The notes: generated by a model not told the origin, from the sequence alone. Shown: positions 29,914 to 39,981, counted from the first letter of the stretch. The stretch: DNA of 64,000 bases from Phycisphaeraceae bacterium (GCA_019636515.1 JAHBXI010000003.1:62001-126000), one strand, 5' to 3'. Made by a program: numbers and translations.

Positions 29914-30621
29914 ATGGGACCTTCGAGTGTTCGGGCGTATTCAAGGCACATGCTCTGCGTCCCGGCCTTGCTCGCCGCGGCCGTGACGTCGATCGCATGG
30001 GCGGACAACGTCGCGGTCATCGACTTGACGGGCGTTCAGATCCGTCACGCGACCAACCAGAGCCGCTCGAGCGCACCCGATGCCATCGACCCGCACTATG
30101 CGTACGCCTACCAGATCCAGGGCAAGGCCCGCGGGTCCGGCTTGATTCTGGGAACGCTTTTCCCCAATCCCACCGACCTGGCCGTGATCCTCGATACCCT
30201 CTCTCCGGGCTCGTCCGCGTTTCTGCAGGGGGAGGCCTGCAACCCCGACGGGGCGCACCCGATCCAGGCCACCGACGTGCAGGTCAGCGGGCAGGAGATC
30301 ATCCTGGGGATCACGGTGACCTTTGCCGCGACCATCTCTGTCGGGATCGACGCCAGCGACCACGCCTATTTCTCGCTGACCAACGTGGTCCTTTCCCCCT
30401 CGACCCTGGTGGGATCCCTGACGTTCACGGAAGGCTCCGTGACGCTTATCGGTCTATGCACCGCCGACTTCGATGAATCGGGCTTCGTGGACACCGACGA
30501 CTTCGACGCGTTCGTGGCGGCGTTCGAGGCGGGTGACGACTCGGCGGACATCGATTGCTCGGGGTTTGTGGATACCGACGATTTCGATACGTTCGTTCGG
30601 CGTTTTGAGGACGGCTGCTGA
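29914..30621 (+). CDS. secreted protein with GC-type dockerin tail, otherwise unknown
   Basis: A 235-residue exported protein. The signal region includes HMLCVPALLAAAVTSIAWA. The mature domain (from DNVAVIDLTGVQIRH) is not a family I recognise. The last about 55 residues form the paired loop module: CTADFDESGFVDTDDFDAF, then IDCSGFVDTDDFDTF, with a final Gly-Cys. GGAG lies 8 bases before the ATG. It stands alone between the BI-1 gene and another GC-dockerin gene on the same strand. Confidence 0.75.
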   Translation: MGPSSVRAYSRHMLCVPALLAAAVTSIAWADNVAVIDLTGVQIRHATNQSRSSAPDAIDPHYAYAYQIQGKARGSGLILGTLFPNPTDLAVILDTLSPGSSAFLQGEACNPDGAHPIQATDVQVSGQEIILGITVTFAATISVGIDASDHAYFSLTNVVLSPSTLVGSLTFTEGSVTLIGLCTADFDESGFVDTDDFDAFVAAFEAGDDSADIDCSGFVDTDDFDTFVRRFEDGC

Positions 30622-30840
30622 GGCCGGGTGAAAGCGCCCGCACCCCCCGCCCCTGGTGCCTGGGCGATGGTTTTCTGCTGTTTTCGTGCGAAATTGACGG
30701 AATCATGGCGTGGAGCCGTCGCGATCGGGTGATCGGATCGGCTAAACTTCCGGCTCGTGCCCGGCCTTGATCCTGCCTGGCCGCTCGCGGGGAGCGCGTG
30801 CGTCGGTCGGTTGTCACGAACATACCCCGGAGAGCGTCTG

Positions 30841-32367
30841 ATGCCTCGAATGAAGTCACTGGTGTTCGCGGTGCTTGTTTCCGCGGTGGCCTGCTCGGCC
30901 TCGGGGCAGTTGCGCGTGGTGGCGTGGAATATCAGCAACTACGCGGGCGGACGGGAGGCGGACTTCAAGACGGCGGTGTACGCGACGTTTGAAGGGCGTT
31001 CCTTGTCTCCCGACATCCTGATGGTGCAGGAGGTGACCTCCCTCACCGGGGCGACGAGCCTGCTCACGTTCCTCAACAGCGCGTCCGCAAGCCCGGGCGA
31101 CTGGTCGATGTTTACGTTTGTCAACGGCCCGGACACCGACAACTCGGTGTATTTTCGCACGTCGAAGATCCGGCCCGTGAATCCACCCGGCCCGACCGAC
31201 CCGGACGGGTTCCCCGACCCGATCCTGGTGGTTCCCGGCGGGAACACCAGCGGGGCTCCCCGGCACGTCCACCGGTACGACGTGCGGCTGGTGGGGTACG
31301 ACGACGAATCAACCGTGATCTCGCTGTACCCGGTTCATATGAAGGCCGGGTCGTCCTCGACCGACCAGGCCCGGCGGCTCGACGAGGCGACCAAGATCCG
31401 CGCGGACATGGCCGCGCTGCCCTCGGCGTGGAACTTCGCGATCGGCGGGGACTTCAACATCCAGAGTTCATCGCAGGCGGCGTACCAGAAATTGATCGGT
31501 CTGCCCGCCGAGGGAAGGGTCTTCGACCCGATCTCCACCCCCGGGAGTTGGAACAACAACGGGGCGTTCCGGTTTGTTCACACCCAGGATCCGGTGGGGG
31601 CGGGCGGGATGGACGACCGCCACGACCAGATCCTTGTCTCGGCGGGTCTGGTGAACGGATCGGGGATCCACTACATCGGATCGTTCGGAACCCCGTACAG
31701 CACCACGGCATGGAACGACCCGAACCACTCGTACCGCAGTTACGGCAACGACGGCACTTCCTTCGATGTCGCGCTGACCATCGCCGGGAACCAGATGGTC
31801 GGACCGGCCATCGCGCAGGCCCTTGTGAACCTGTGCGCCGGGGCCGGACACCTGCCGGTGCTGATGGACTTCCGTGTCCCGGCGCGGGTCGGGTCCCCGT
31901 CGTCCGTTGACTTTGGGGACGTGTACGTCGGGGAGGCGGCCTGGGCGGTGCTGTCGGTCTTCAACGCCGGGGACGTGTCGGTCTGGAACGCCCAGGGGAT
32001 CGAGACGCTGGCGTACACGCTCTCGGCGTCGGCGGGGTTCGGGGCGCCCGGAGGCGGGTTCACCGGGCCGGCCGGCGGAGGCAACCTGCACGCGCTGAGC
32101 ATGGAGACCACCGAGCCGGGCGAGTTTTCGGGAGATCTTGTCATCTCGTCCAACGACCCCGACCAGCCCACGCGGATCGTCACGCTGAGCGGTCGGGTGT
32201 GGTGCCGCGCCGACTTTGACCGATCCGGCTTTACCGACGTCGAGGACTACACCGCCTTCGTCCTGGCGTTCGAGGAAGGGGACGATTCGGCCGACTTCGA
32301 CGGATCCGGCTTCGTCGACATCGAGGATTTCTCGGCCTTTGTCCTGGCCTTTGAGGGCGGCTGCTGA
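30841..32367 (+). CDS. secreted endonuclease/exonuclease/phosphatase-type protein with ASH-like and GC-dockerin domains
   Basis: A 508-residue exported protein, signal MPRMKSLVFAVLVSAVACSASG. The first domain (about residues 20-330) is an endonuclease/exonuclease/phosphatase fold: LRVVAWNISNY, LMVQEVT containing the metal Glu, FAIGGDFNIQSS, and NHSYRSYGNDG near its end. A beta-sandwich domain follows, SVDFGDVYVGEAAWAV to LVISSNDPDQPTRIVTLSG, like the choice-of-anchor-D/ASH family. It ends with two EF-like loops and Gly-Cys. It could be an extracellular nuclease or phosphodiesterase. GGAG lies 8 bases before the ATG. The histidine phosphatase begins 37 bases later. Confidence 0.8.
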   Translation: MPRMKSLVFAVLVSAVACSASGQLRVVAWNISNYAGGREADFKTAVYATFEGRSLSPDILMVQEVTSLTGATSLLTFLNSASASPGDWSMFTFVNGPDTDNSVYFRTSKIRPVNPPGPTDPDGFPDPILVVPGGNTSGAPRHVHRYDVRLVGYDDESTVISLYPVHMKAGSSSTDQARRLDEATKIRADMAALPSAWNFAIGGDFNIQSSSQAAYQKLIGLPAEGRVFDPISTPGSWNNNGAFRFVHTQDPVGAGGMDDRHDQILVSAGLVNGSGIHYIGSFGTPYSTTAWNDPNHSYRSYGNDGTSFDVALTIAGNQMVGPAIAQALVNLCAGAGHLPVLMDFRVPARVGSPSSVDFGDVYVGEAAWAVLSVFNAGDVSVWNAQGIETLAYTLSASAGFGAPGGGFTGPAGGGNLHALSMETTEPGEFSGDLVISSNDPDQPTRIVTLSGRVWCRADFDRSGFTDVEDYTAFVLAFEEGDDSADFDGSGFVDIEDFSAFVLAFEGGC

Positions 32368-32404
32368 TGCCCATCCGCACCCCGTTTGCCACGGCCACGG
32401 CGAG

Positions 32405-33190
32405 ATGAACCAGCCCCGAGTCGAGGTCTGGTGGATACGCCATGGGGAGAGCGTCCGCAACGCCGGCCAGCGCACGCGAGACACCTACTCCGCTCCCATC
32501 ACGCCCCTGGGCCGCGAGCAGGCACGGCTCGCCGCCGCGCGGCTCACGCGCCGCCCCGACCTGCTGCTTCATTCCTCGTTCCTTCGGGCCAGGCAGACCG
32601 CCGCGGCGATCTCCGACCGCTTTCCAATGTCCCGCGTCGAGTCGTGGGATATCCACGAGTTCCATTGTCTGTGCGATGAAAGAACACGGGACACCACCCG
32701 GATGGAGCGAGACCCGATGGTGGCGGAGTACTGGGATCGGGGCGATCCCGACCACGTGTCGGGCGTCGGGGCGGAGTCCTTCCGCGGGTTCATCGCCAGG
32801 GTCGATCGGACGATCGAGCGATTGCGGTCGGTCGGCCCGTCGTGGGTGGTCGCCTGCTCGCACCAGCAGTTCATCCAGGGCGTGGTGTTCCGCCTGAGTC
32901 GGCACGCGCCGGGGGAAGGGGTGGGCGTGGACCGCGAACGGATGCGAGCGTTCCGCCGCGTGGTCGAGACGACCTGGGTTCCCAACGGCGGCCTCGTGCG
33001 CACGATCCTCTCTCCCGCGCCGGGTCGTTCGCCGGGGTGGGAGGATGTGGTCATGGGAACGGACTCACTGGATGTCCCGTGGCCGGCGGCCCCGGATTTT
33101 TCCCCGGAATCCGCCCCGGAATTTACCCCGGAATCTGGCGGCCCGGAATCTGGCCCGGATCATGCTCCGCGTGGCATCACGCCCGGCTGA
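32405..33190 (+). CDS. histidine phosphatase family protein with repetitive tail
   Basis: A 261-residue member of the phosphoglycerate-mutase-like superfamily. WWIRHGESVRNAG gives the phospho-accepting His13; SSFLRARQTA is the second Arg segment and WVVACSHQQFIQGVV holds the second catalytic His. Substrate is unknown. The last about 40 residues are a low-complexity tail with repeated PE(F/S)TPES-like units, encoded by roughly 12-base direct repeats at 33090-33170. The ribosome site is weak. It is convergent with the alkaline-phosphatase-like gene. Confidence 0.8.
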   Translation: MNQPRVEVWWIRHGESVRNAGQRTRDTYSAPITPLGREQARLAAARLTRRPDLLLHSSFLRARQTAAAISDRFPMSRVESWDIHEFHCLCDERTRDTTRMERDPMVAEYWDRGDPDHVSGVGAESFRGFIARVDRTIERLRSVGPSWVVACSHQQFIQGVVFRLSRHAPGEGVGVDRERMRAFRRVVETTWVPNGGLVRTILSPAPGRSPGWEDVVMGTDSLDVPWPAAPDFSPESAPEFTPESGGPESGPDHAPRGITPG

Positions 33191-33244
33191 CGGTCTTTAT
33201 GGCCTCCCCGGGTCTTCTCGTGCGGGGTGCCTGGGCGATCACGG

Positions 33245-34750
33245 TCAATCGTCACTGGTCAGGACCAGGGCGATGTTGTCGGCATAGCCGTCGGCGCTTC
33301 CCTGTCCGGCAAGAGACTGGAGGCGGATTTCGGCGACACGCGTGCCCGGGGGGATTCGCCCCGCCACCCGGCGCTCGATGAACCCGGTGGCCCGGTCCCC
33401 GGTTCCTCCGAACGCGGCCACGCGCTGATCGACGGTGACGGGTTCGAGGGCGGCTCGTCCGAGCGTGCCATCCCGCTCATCGAGGAACCGCACATCGAGT
33501 TCCGCCAGGTCACGCTGGTCGGCGTACCCCCCGAGCCACGCGGAGAGTTCGAATACCACGATGCCGGCGTCGATATCGGCGGCGAAATCCACGAGGCCGA
33601 TGGTCTGGGTGATCACGCAATCTCCCGCTCCTCCGGCGAAGAAGGCACGGCCACGGTCGGTCGGTCCGGGGGAGTCTTTCGCCGGGAAACCGCCGGTGGC
33701 GTCGTAGGAAATGGTGGTCATCCCGCCCAGGTCGGTCCATCCGGGGATGCCCAGGTTGACCTCCTGGGAGGTGACGGGATCGACGGCCTCGGCATCGCCG
33801 TTGTCGACGAGGTTTGTCCCGTAGCGCCGGGTGATCGCCAGGCCGCGGACGCGCCCGTCGAGATTCCAGCGGGGATCGGGCGTGATGCCCATGTGGGCCA
33901 TGGCGGTGGTGACGACGTCCACCTGGTTGACGGTGTCGTGGATCGTCCCGCGGGCCGCCGAGTCGCCGCTGACGATGTGGAAGATGCGTCGATGGGCCAC
34001 CTCGTCGCGGCCGTGGTTCCCGTCGAGCGTGCCCGAGTGGTCGGTGGTGACGATGACCAGCCAGTTCTCCCCGTGAATGGACGGCCGGGATCGGACGGCG
34101 TCCACGACCCCGCCGACGTACGTGTCGGCGGTGGCGATGGCCTCCATGTACGCGGGGATCGCGGGATGGAACCCGGCGTTGTGGCCGGTCTCGTCCACAT
34201 CGCTGATGTAGTAGAACGCGACGTCGATGTCCCGCGTGGCAAGGTCGGCGGCGGCCCGCGCGGCGATGATCTCGTCCCCGTTGTCCTTGTACAGGTGAAA
34301 GGCCCGAATGTCGGTGGACGTGGGCGTGATGAACTTGTCGATCTCCTCCCAGGTAACCCACGACGCGACCCGGAGGCTCGGGCGGGCCTCCTTGAAGCGG
34401 GTGAACATGTGCGGATAGCGTGCGTAGTCCGCTCCCCGGAACGTGTTGTCCTTGACGCCGTGACGCGAGTGCCAGACCCCGCACAGGACCGACGACCACC
34501 CCGGCCCGCTCACGGTCGGGGCGTTGGTGTGCGAACGGTCGGTGAAGCACCCATCCCGGATCAGGGCATGGAGGCTCGGGGCGTTGGCGGCGAGAAGGGC
34601 GTCGGATCGAAGCCCGTCGATGCCGATGATCAGGACTTTGGGGGTCCGCTCCCCGGCGTCGGCGCGAGGCTCTTTGGCCGACGCGGCGGCGGGCGCCGAT
34701 ACGGCCAGGCAGAGCGCGGTCAATGACATGGGAATGATCATGGGGGGCAT
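33245..34750 (-). CDS. secreted alkaline-phosphatase-superfamily phosphodiesterase-like protein
   Basis: A 501-residue exported enzyme with signal MPPMIIPMSLTALCLAVSAPAAASA. The N-terminal domain is the type I phosphodiesterase/nucleotide pyrophosphatase fold: VLIIGIDGLRSDAL (metal Asp), NAPTVSGPGWSSVLCG with the nucleophile Thr or Ser, DVDETGH, and VTTDHSGTLDGNHGRDE with metal Asp and His. The C-terminal about 170 residues form a beta-rich domain. It probably hydrolyses phosphodiesters outside the cytoplasm; the substrate is unknown. The start at 34750 was chosen for the signal peptide; there is no clear ribosome site, and 34741 and 34729 are alternatives. Confidence 0.8.
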   Translation of the reverse strand: MPPMIIPMSLTALCLAVSAPAAASAKEPRADAGERTPKVLIIGIDGLRSDALLAANAPSLHALIRDGCFTDRSHTNAPTVSGPGWSSVLCGVWHSRHGVKDNTFRGADYARYPHMFTRFKEARPSLRVASWVTWEEIDKFITPTSTDIRAFHLYKDNGDEIIAARAAADLATRDIDVAFYYISDVDETGHNAGFHPAIPAYMEAIATADTYVGGVVDAVRSRPSIHGENWLVIVTTDHSGTLDGNHGRDEVAHRRIFHIVSGDSAARGTIHDTVNQVDVVTTAMAHMGITPDPRWNLDGRVRGLAITRRYGTNLVDNGDAEAVDPVTSQEVNLGIPGWTDLGGMTTISYDATGGFPAKDSPGPTDRGRAFFAGGAGDCVITQTIGLVDFAADIDAGIVVFELSAWLGGYADQRDLAELDVRFLDERDGTLGRAALEPVTVDQRVAAFGGTGDRATGFIERRVAGRIPPGTRVAEIRLQSLAGQGSADGYADNIALVLTSDD

Positions 34751-34828
34751 GGTACCAGCGGGGTTGCCGCGCGAGAACGCCGGCGAACCGGGTGCCGAAG
34801 ACCCCTCTTTGCCGCCTACCCTCGACGC

Positions 34829-35575
34829 ATGATCTCGTCGATGCGGAAGGTGAAAGACCTGCTCAGGAACCTCGTGGCCGGGGAGTCCTCTCCCGAGCCG
34901 GCGGGCCGGGAGCCGTCGGCCGAGGAACTCGACCGCATGCAGGCCAACCTGGCCGAGAACCTTGGCGCCTGGCGGGAGAGCCAGTATTACGGCCAGGCCG
35001 AGCCATACATGAAGGCGCAGTGGGAATCGCACGTATGGCCGCTGATCAAGGACTCGGACTTCTCCGTGACGCTGGACCTTGCGGCGGGGGCGGGTCGCAA
35101 CAGCGACCTGCTCAAGGACCTGTCACGGGAACTGTGGATCGTGGACATCAACCAGACGAACATCGCCCGGTGCCGAGAGCGATTCGGCTCGTACGCCGGG
35201 CCGTGCCGCCTCCGCTACGCGGTCAACGACGGGACCTCTCTGCCCATGATCGCCTCGGGTTCGCTGACGATGATTTACTCGTTTGACGCGATGGTGCATT
35301 TCGATCCGCAGGTGATCCGCCAGTACATACGCGAATTCGCCCGGATCATGCGCCCCGGGGCCACGGGGTTCTGTCATCATTCCAACTACGGGTCGTTCGC
35401 GCCCGACCCCGCCAGCCACTGGCAGTCCAACCCGCACTGGCGCAGCCATATGACGGCCGCGCTGTTTGCGGAGTTCTGCCGGGAGTTCGGGCTCGAACCG
35501 ACGCGGCAGGTCATCCACTCGTGGGGCGGGACGGAGGACCTGGATTGTTTCTCGTGCTTCCGCCGACCTGGGTGA
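34829..35575 (+). CDS. SAM-dependent methyltransferase
   Basis: A 248-residue class I methyltransferase. The SAM-binding motif I is TLDLAAGAGRNSDLL, followed by IVDINQTNIARCRERF (acidic loop), SLTMIYSFDAMVHFD (motif IV region) and EFARIMRPGATGFCHH (motif VI region). The N-terminal 45 residues are charged and probably flexible. The substrate cannot be told. It is divergent from the phosphodiesterase-like gene with 78 bases between starts and convergent with the TIGR02206-like gene. Confidence 0.85.
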   Translation: MISSMRKVKDLLRNLVAGESSPEPAGREPSAEELDRMQANLAENLGAWRESQYYGQAEPYMKAQWESHVWPLIKDSDFSVTLDLAAGAGRNSDLLKDLSRELWIVDINQTNIARCRERFGSYAGPCRLRYAVNDGTSLPMIASGSLTMIYSFDAMVHFDPQVIRQYIREFARIMRPGATGFCHHSNYGSFAPDPASHWQSNPHWRSHMTAALFAEFCREFGLEPTRQVIHSWGGTEDLDCFSCFRRPG

Positions 35576-35599
35576 GCGTCGCGAGCGAACCGGGAACGA

Positions 35600-36439
35600 T
35601 CAGCCGGCATTCGCAGAGGCCGGGCCGGAAGGTGGAGTGGCGTCGGCGGGGGATGGGCGGCTCCGCCCCGGTTTCCAGACGATGGTGAGTGCCCAGAATG
35701 CCGTCAGCACCACCGCGAACAGGGACACGATGCGCAGTGGGTACGGTCCAAGGATGTCGATGATGGTCGGTCGGGCGGGGTCGGTCGGGCCCAGGTAGCC
35801 GTAGTTCATCCCGGTAAAGGCGTTGAATGTCACCAGCGCCATCGCGTACGCGAAGGTGATCCACGAGACGGTCCTGAAATCAGGCCAGGTCGGGCGGTAC
35901 CCCCGGGCGATGAGGTCGTACATCGCCGCCGCGACGATGTGCGTGTGCCCGAGCCAGAACCACCAGTAGCGGGTGTGCCCCAGCCCCTCTTCAAGCGTGG
36001 GTGTGATGTAGGCCTGCGTACACAGCGCGATCCCCCAGTAGTAGAGCATCGCCCGCGCCCAGCGCCGGCGCGTCAGCAGCGCGACGGCGGCGATCCACGG
36101 GGCCAGGTCGCAGTACTGAAGCGGCAGGCTCCGTTCCCAGGAGAAGTGGCGAGGGAGCAGGTACCACGCCACCTCGATGCCCTGGCGAGCGATGATCACG
36201 CCGCCCCAGAACGCGCCAAGCGCGACCTCGGCGGGTGTCGAGCGCCACCGCCGGCCGAGCAGCGCCATGGCCAGCGAGCACAGCAGCAGCGTGCCGGCGG
36301 TCGCGGCGTGAAACCACGTGAACGGCCTGAATTCCAGGATCGGGTCCACCCCGGCGTCCACCCCCTCGGCCAACGCCGCGGACAACTCCGAGGTCATGGC
36401 CACGCGGGCAAGGATGGCCACGTCGGCGGGCAGGGTCAT
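35600..36439 (-). CDS. TIGR02206/YwaF-like integral membrane protein
   Basis: A 279-residue membrane protein with seven hydrophobic segments. FTWFHAATAGTLLLCSLAM, SLPLQYCDLAPWIAAVALL, LEEGLGHTRYWWFWLGHTHIVAAAMYDL and FTGMNYGYL match the TIGR02206 (YwaF) family of unknown function. The start ATG overlaps the rlmN stop in an ATGA, so translation should be coupled. Family membership is good; function is unknown. Confidence 0.82.
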   Translation of the reverse strand: MTLPADVAILARVAMTSELSAALAEGVDAGVDPILEFRPFTWFHAATAGTLLLCSLAMALLGRRWRSTPAEVALGAFWGGVIIARQGIEVAWYLLPRHFSWERSLPLQYCDLAPWIAAVALLTRRRWARAMLYYWGIALCTQAYITPTLEEGLGHTRYWWFWLGHTHIVAAAMYDLIARGYRPTWPDFRTVSWITFAYAMALVTFNAFTGMNYGYLGPTDPARPTIIDILGPYPLRIVSLFAVVLTAFWALTIVWKPGRSRPSPADATPPSGPASANAG

Positions 36440-37686
36440 GGAGACCGCACCCGATCCCGCGGGGACTCGTGGCGCAACTGACCGCACGCGGCCGCGATGT
36501 CTCGGCCGCGGCTGGCGCGTATGTGCGCGTTGATGTTCCGGCTTCGCAGCAGCCTCTGGAACTCGATCACATCGTCGGTCCGCGGGCGATGGAAGGGCAT
36601 TCCCGCGACCTCGTTGTACCGGATCAGGTTGACGTTCGACCGCAGCGTGCGGGCGATCCGTGCCAGTTCGTCGGCGTGCTCGGGCCGGTCGTTCACGCCG
36701 CGCAGCAGCGTGTACTCGAGCGTGATCTCCCGGCCCGTCTTCTCGAACCATTCCCGGCACGCCCCGAGAAGTTCCTCGATCGTCGTGTAGTGCGCCCAGG
36801 GAATCAGCGAGCGGCGCACCTGGTCGTTGGGGGCGTGCAGGGAGAGCGCCAGCGTCACGGGCAGGTCCAGTTCGCGAGCGAGTCGCCGGATCGCCTGCGG
36901 GAGCCCAACCGTCGAAACCGTGACCTTCCGGGCCGAGATGCCAAGCGCCCACAGCGAGCAGATGGTCCGGATCGCCGCCACGACGTTCGAAAGATTCGCC
37001 AGCGGCTCGCCCATCCCCATGAACACCACGTTGCTGATCCGTCCGACCTCCGGCAGCCGGCCCAGTCGCCACACCTGCTCGATGATCCGTCCCGCCGAGA
37101 GGTTTGAATCCAGCCCGCCCACGCCCGAGGCACAGAACCGGCATCCCACCGGGCACCCGACCTGCGAACTGACGCACGCCGTCCGGCGGTCGTCGGCGGG
37201 GATCATCACGCACTCGGTCTGGCGGGAGGCGTCGGGAGCATCCGAACGGCCCAGGATCGAAAGCGACATCGAGACGGCGGGCGGATCGATCGGGTCGTCC
37301 TCGTCGGTGTGCGCCGCGGGACCCGCCCGGCTCGGGTCATCGCCGTCGGATTCCACGTGTGATGGCGAACGCGCGATCGTCCCTTCGAGCGGATCGGTGA
37401 TGGGCATCGCGGGAGCCCCGTCCGTCCAGTCGATGAGGAGTTTTTGCGTCCGGTCCGTGGCGACCTGGTGCCGGACGATGCGGCCCGAGAGGAACGTGAA
37501 GGACTCGGAGAGCGTCCGCCGGTCGTATTTCGACAGGTTCGACATCTCGTCCGGGCTGATGACGCCTTTCTGGTACACCCATTCCAGAACCTGCATGGCC
37601 CGGTAGCGCGGCCACCGGTGCTCCAGGCACCACTCTTCCAGGGTCTGGGGCGTCTGCTCGAAGAAATGGCGTTCAGGGTGCTTCAT
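36436..37686 (-). CDS. rlmN: 23S rRNA (adenine-2503-C2)-methyltransferase
   Basis: A 416-residue radical-SAM enzyme that methylates A2503 of 23S rRNA, and often A37 of some tRNAs. The radical-SAM cluster is GCPVGCRFCASG (Cys178, Cys182, Cys185), followed by NVVFMGMGEPLAN and LALSLHAPNDQ; the methyl-carrying Cys is in RGRDIAAACGQL near the C-terminus, so the enzyme looks complete. Residues about 90-157, just before the cluster, are an Asp/Pro/Ser-rich stretch about 50 residues longer than in E. coli RlmN. It overlaps the downstream YwaF-like gene by 4 bases. Confidence 0.93.
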   Translation of the reverse strand: MKHPERHFFEQTPQTLEEWCLEHRWPRYRAMQVLEWVYQKGVISPDEMSNLSKYDRRTLSESFTFLSGRIVRHQVATDRTQKLLIDWTDGAPAMPITDPLEGTIARSPSHVESDGDDPSRAGPAAHTDEDDPIDPPAVSMSLSILGRSDAPDASRQTECVMIPADDRRTACVSSQVGCPVGCRFCASGVGGLDSNLSAGRIIEQVWRLGRLPEVGRISNVVFMGMGEPLANLSNVVAAIRTICSLWALGISARKVTVSTVGLPQAIRRLARELDLPVTLALSLHAPNDQVRRSLIPWAHYTTIEELLGACREWFEKTGREITLEYTLLRGVNDRPEHADELARIARTLRSNVNLIRYNEVAGMPFHRPRTDDVIEFQRLLRSRNINAHIRASRGRDIAAACGQLRHESPRDRVRSP

Positions 37687-37716
37687 GGGAGTTGGTCGTC
37701 GCGGATTGTTCCCAGT

Positions 37717-39288
37717 TCACGGGTGGGTCGTTGGAGTCGCGGCGCGGGTGATGATCTCCCGGATGGCCGGCCACAGGGCACGATGACGCTCTCGAGATTC
37801 GGCGTACCGGTTCGCGTCCGGACCGGGTTCGCGGGTTTCGATCGTCTGGACCACGTGCGCGGCGGCGGACTCGACGCTCTTCCAGATCCCCGCCCCGACG
37901 CCGCCCAGCATCGCCGCCCCGAACGCCGGTCCTTGCTCGGTGTTGGTCGTGACGACCGGGCGGTTCATGACGTCGGCGAGCATCTGCCGCCACAGCGCGC
38001 TCCTGGCGCCCCCGCCCCCCAGACGCACGGCCTCGACCGGCACGCCCGCCGAGCGGACCAGGTCCAGGATCTGCCCCATCGAGAACGTAACGCCCTCCAT
38101 GACGGAACGGACCAGGTGGGCGCGCGAGTGACGGGAAGTGAGTCCTATCCATCCCCCGCGGGCGGCGGGCTCGGCGTACGGGCAACGCTCCCCGGTCAGG
38201 TACGCAAGGAACACCAGCCCGTCGCACCCCGGCTCGGCGGTCTGGGCCTCTTGGATCAGTTCGTCGAAGGGAATCCCGGGGAAGAGTTGATCACGAGTCC
38301 AGTGAAGCGATCCGGCCGCGGAGAGTGTCACGCCCGTCACGCACCACCCGCGCCGGTCTTGGTCGGTTCCGGTCGCGGCGCACATGGTATGGAGGCGGCC
38401 AGGGGCCGCGTCATCGGTGGGCAGGTCCTTTCGCGGGGCATCGGCGTGCGCGTACACGACCCCGCTGGTTCCCAGCGTCGCCAGCACGTGCCCGCGTCCG
38501 ACGACGCCCGCCCCGACCGCCCCGGCCTGGTTGTCCCCGGACCCTCCGACCACGGGTGTACCACCGCGCAGCCCGGTCTGGGAAGCGGCCCACGGGCTGA
38601 TGTGCCCGGTCACGGCGGCGGACTCGAAGACCGGCGGGAGGATCGACGGCGAGAAGTCCAGTCGGTGGATCATCCCGTGGTGCCAGGCGCGGTCGTCGAC
38701 GTTGAACAGAAGCGTCCCGGAGGCGTCTCCCACGTCGGTGGCGATCTCGCCGGTGAGTTTCAGCCGTATGAAGTCCTTGGGAAGCAGGAGATGGGCGACC
38801 TTGGCCCAGAGGTGCGGTTCGTGCCCCCTGACCCAGAGCAGTTTCGGGAGTGTGAAGCCCGTCATCGCCGCGTTGCCGACCAGTTCGACCAGCCTTCGCC
38901 GCCCCCCCGACTCTTTCTCAATCTGTACACACTCGGCGGCGGTGCGCTGGTCGTTCCACAGGATCGCCGGTCGCAAGGCCACGGCGTCGGCCCCGTGACG
39001 ATCCCGGGCACGACGATCCAGCAGCACCGAGCCGTGCATCTGCCCCGACAAGCCGATGCCCGCGACGCGATCGGCCGGGCTGTTTCCAAGTTCGGGCGAT
39101 GAGAGCACCCGCCGAATCGCCAGGACCGCGCCATTCCACCACTCCCCCGGGTCCTGCTCGGTCCAGCCGATCCGTGGCTGGAGCATCGGGTGCTCGGCCG
39201 AGGCGGTGGCCAGGACGTTCCCGGCCGTGTCGATGACGACGGCCTTGACCGACGAAGTTCCCACATCAATGCCCAGGAGCAGGGTCAT
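37717..39288 (-). CDS. xylB: xylulokinase (FGGY family)
   Basis: A 523-residue FGGY carbohydrate kinase that phosphorylates D-xylulose to xylulose 5-phosphate. The N-terminal ATPase loop is [31 protein letters not shown] contains the GQMHG substrate motif typical of XylB; the second domain includes [18 protein letters not shown], the FGGY signature region [14 protein letters not shown] and [19 protein letters not shown]. No xylose isomerase or transporter is adjacent, though an RbsC-like permease is at 13766. The start was set at 39288, where the family begins. It is divergent from purE. Confidence 0.88.
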   Translation of the reverse strand: MTLLLGIDVGTSSVKAVVIDTAGNVLATASAEHPMLQPRIGWTEQDPGEWWNGAVLAIRRVLSSPELGNSPADRVAGIGLSGQMHGSVLLDRRARDRHGADAVALRPAILWNDQRTAAECVQIEKESGGRRRLVELVGNAAMTGFTLPKLLWVRGHEPHLWAKVAHLLLPKDFIRLKLTGEIATDVGDASGTLLFNVDDRAWHHGMIHRLDFSPSILPPVFESAAVTGHISPWAASQTGLRGGTPVVGGSGDNQAGAVGAGVVGRGHVLATLGTSGVVYAHADAPRKDLPTDDAAPGRLHTMCAATGTDQDRRGWCVTGVTLSAAGSLHWTRDQLFPGIPFDELIQEAQTAEPGCDGLVFLAYLTGERCPYAEPAARGGWIGLTSRHSRAHLVRSVMEGVTFSMGQILDLVRSAGVPVEAVRLGGGGARSALWRQMLADVMNRPVVTTNTEQGPAFGAAMLGGVGAGIWKSVESAAAHVVQTIETREPGPDANRYAESRERHRALWPAIREIITRAATPTTHP

Positions 39289-39384
39289 GTCGGCAAGTGT
39301 ACGACCCGGCCCGGCCTCTCCGGGGTGATGAACGGCGCGGGACCATCCGATGAACGCGGCCCGGGCGGAACCTACCGTCACGGC

Positions 39385-39942
39385 ATGGCGAAATCGGAAC
39401 CAACTTCCAGTCGTGCGAAGGGTCCCCGCCGAGCGGGCAAGTCCGGCCGATCGTCCGCGCCCCTGGTGGGGCTGATCATGGGGTCATCCTCCGACTGGGA
39501 AACGATGGAGCACGCGGCGCGGATGCTCGGGGAACTGGGGATTCCGTACGAGACGCAGGTCGTCAGCGCGCACCGTACGCCGGACAAACTGATGAACTAC
39601 GCCGCCGGGGCCGAGGGCCGCGGTATCGAGGTCATCATCGCCGGCGCGGGAGGGGCCGCGCACCTTCCGGGGATGGCGGCGAGCAAGACCGTGCTGCCGG
39701 TTCTGGGCGTCCCCGTGGAGTCGCGCGTCCTGCACGGCGTCGATTCACTCCTGTCGATCGTTCAGATGCCCGCGGGCGTCGCGGTCGGGACTCTCGCCAT
39801 CGGCAAAGCGGGCGCGGTGAACGCGGCCCTGCTGGCGGGGCAGATCCTGGGGGCGAGCCGACCGGAGATCCGGGAGCGGGTCCGAAAATTCCGCGACGCC
39901 CAGACCGCGCGAGTCCTCGATCGGCCGGACCCCCGGAAGTAG
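39385..39942 (+). CDS. purE: N5-CAIR mutase
   Basis: A 185-residue class I PurE, which converts N5-CAIR to CAIR in purine synthesis. The core begins [18 protein letters not shown], then [30 protein letters not shown] and [22 protein letters not shown], all diagnostic. About 28 basic, Ser-rich residues precede the core. Its partner PurK is about 21 kb away on the opposite strand rather than in an operon. It is divergent from xylB, and the HIT gene follows after 39 bases. Confidence 0.93.
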   Translation: MAKSEPTSSRAKGPRRAGKSGRSSAPLVGLIMGSSSDWETMEHAARMLGELGIPYETQVVSAHRTPDKLMNYAAGAEGRGIEVIIAGAGGAAHLPGMAASKTVLPVLGVPVESRVLHGVDSLLSIVQMPAGVAVGTLAIGKAGAVNAALLAGQILGASRPEIRERVRKFRDAQTARVLDRPDPRK

Positions 39943-39981
39943 CCCGCCGATGAGCCGCCCGGGCGGCGGAAGGGAGCATTG

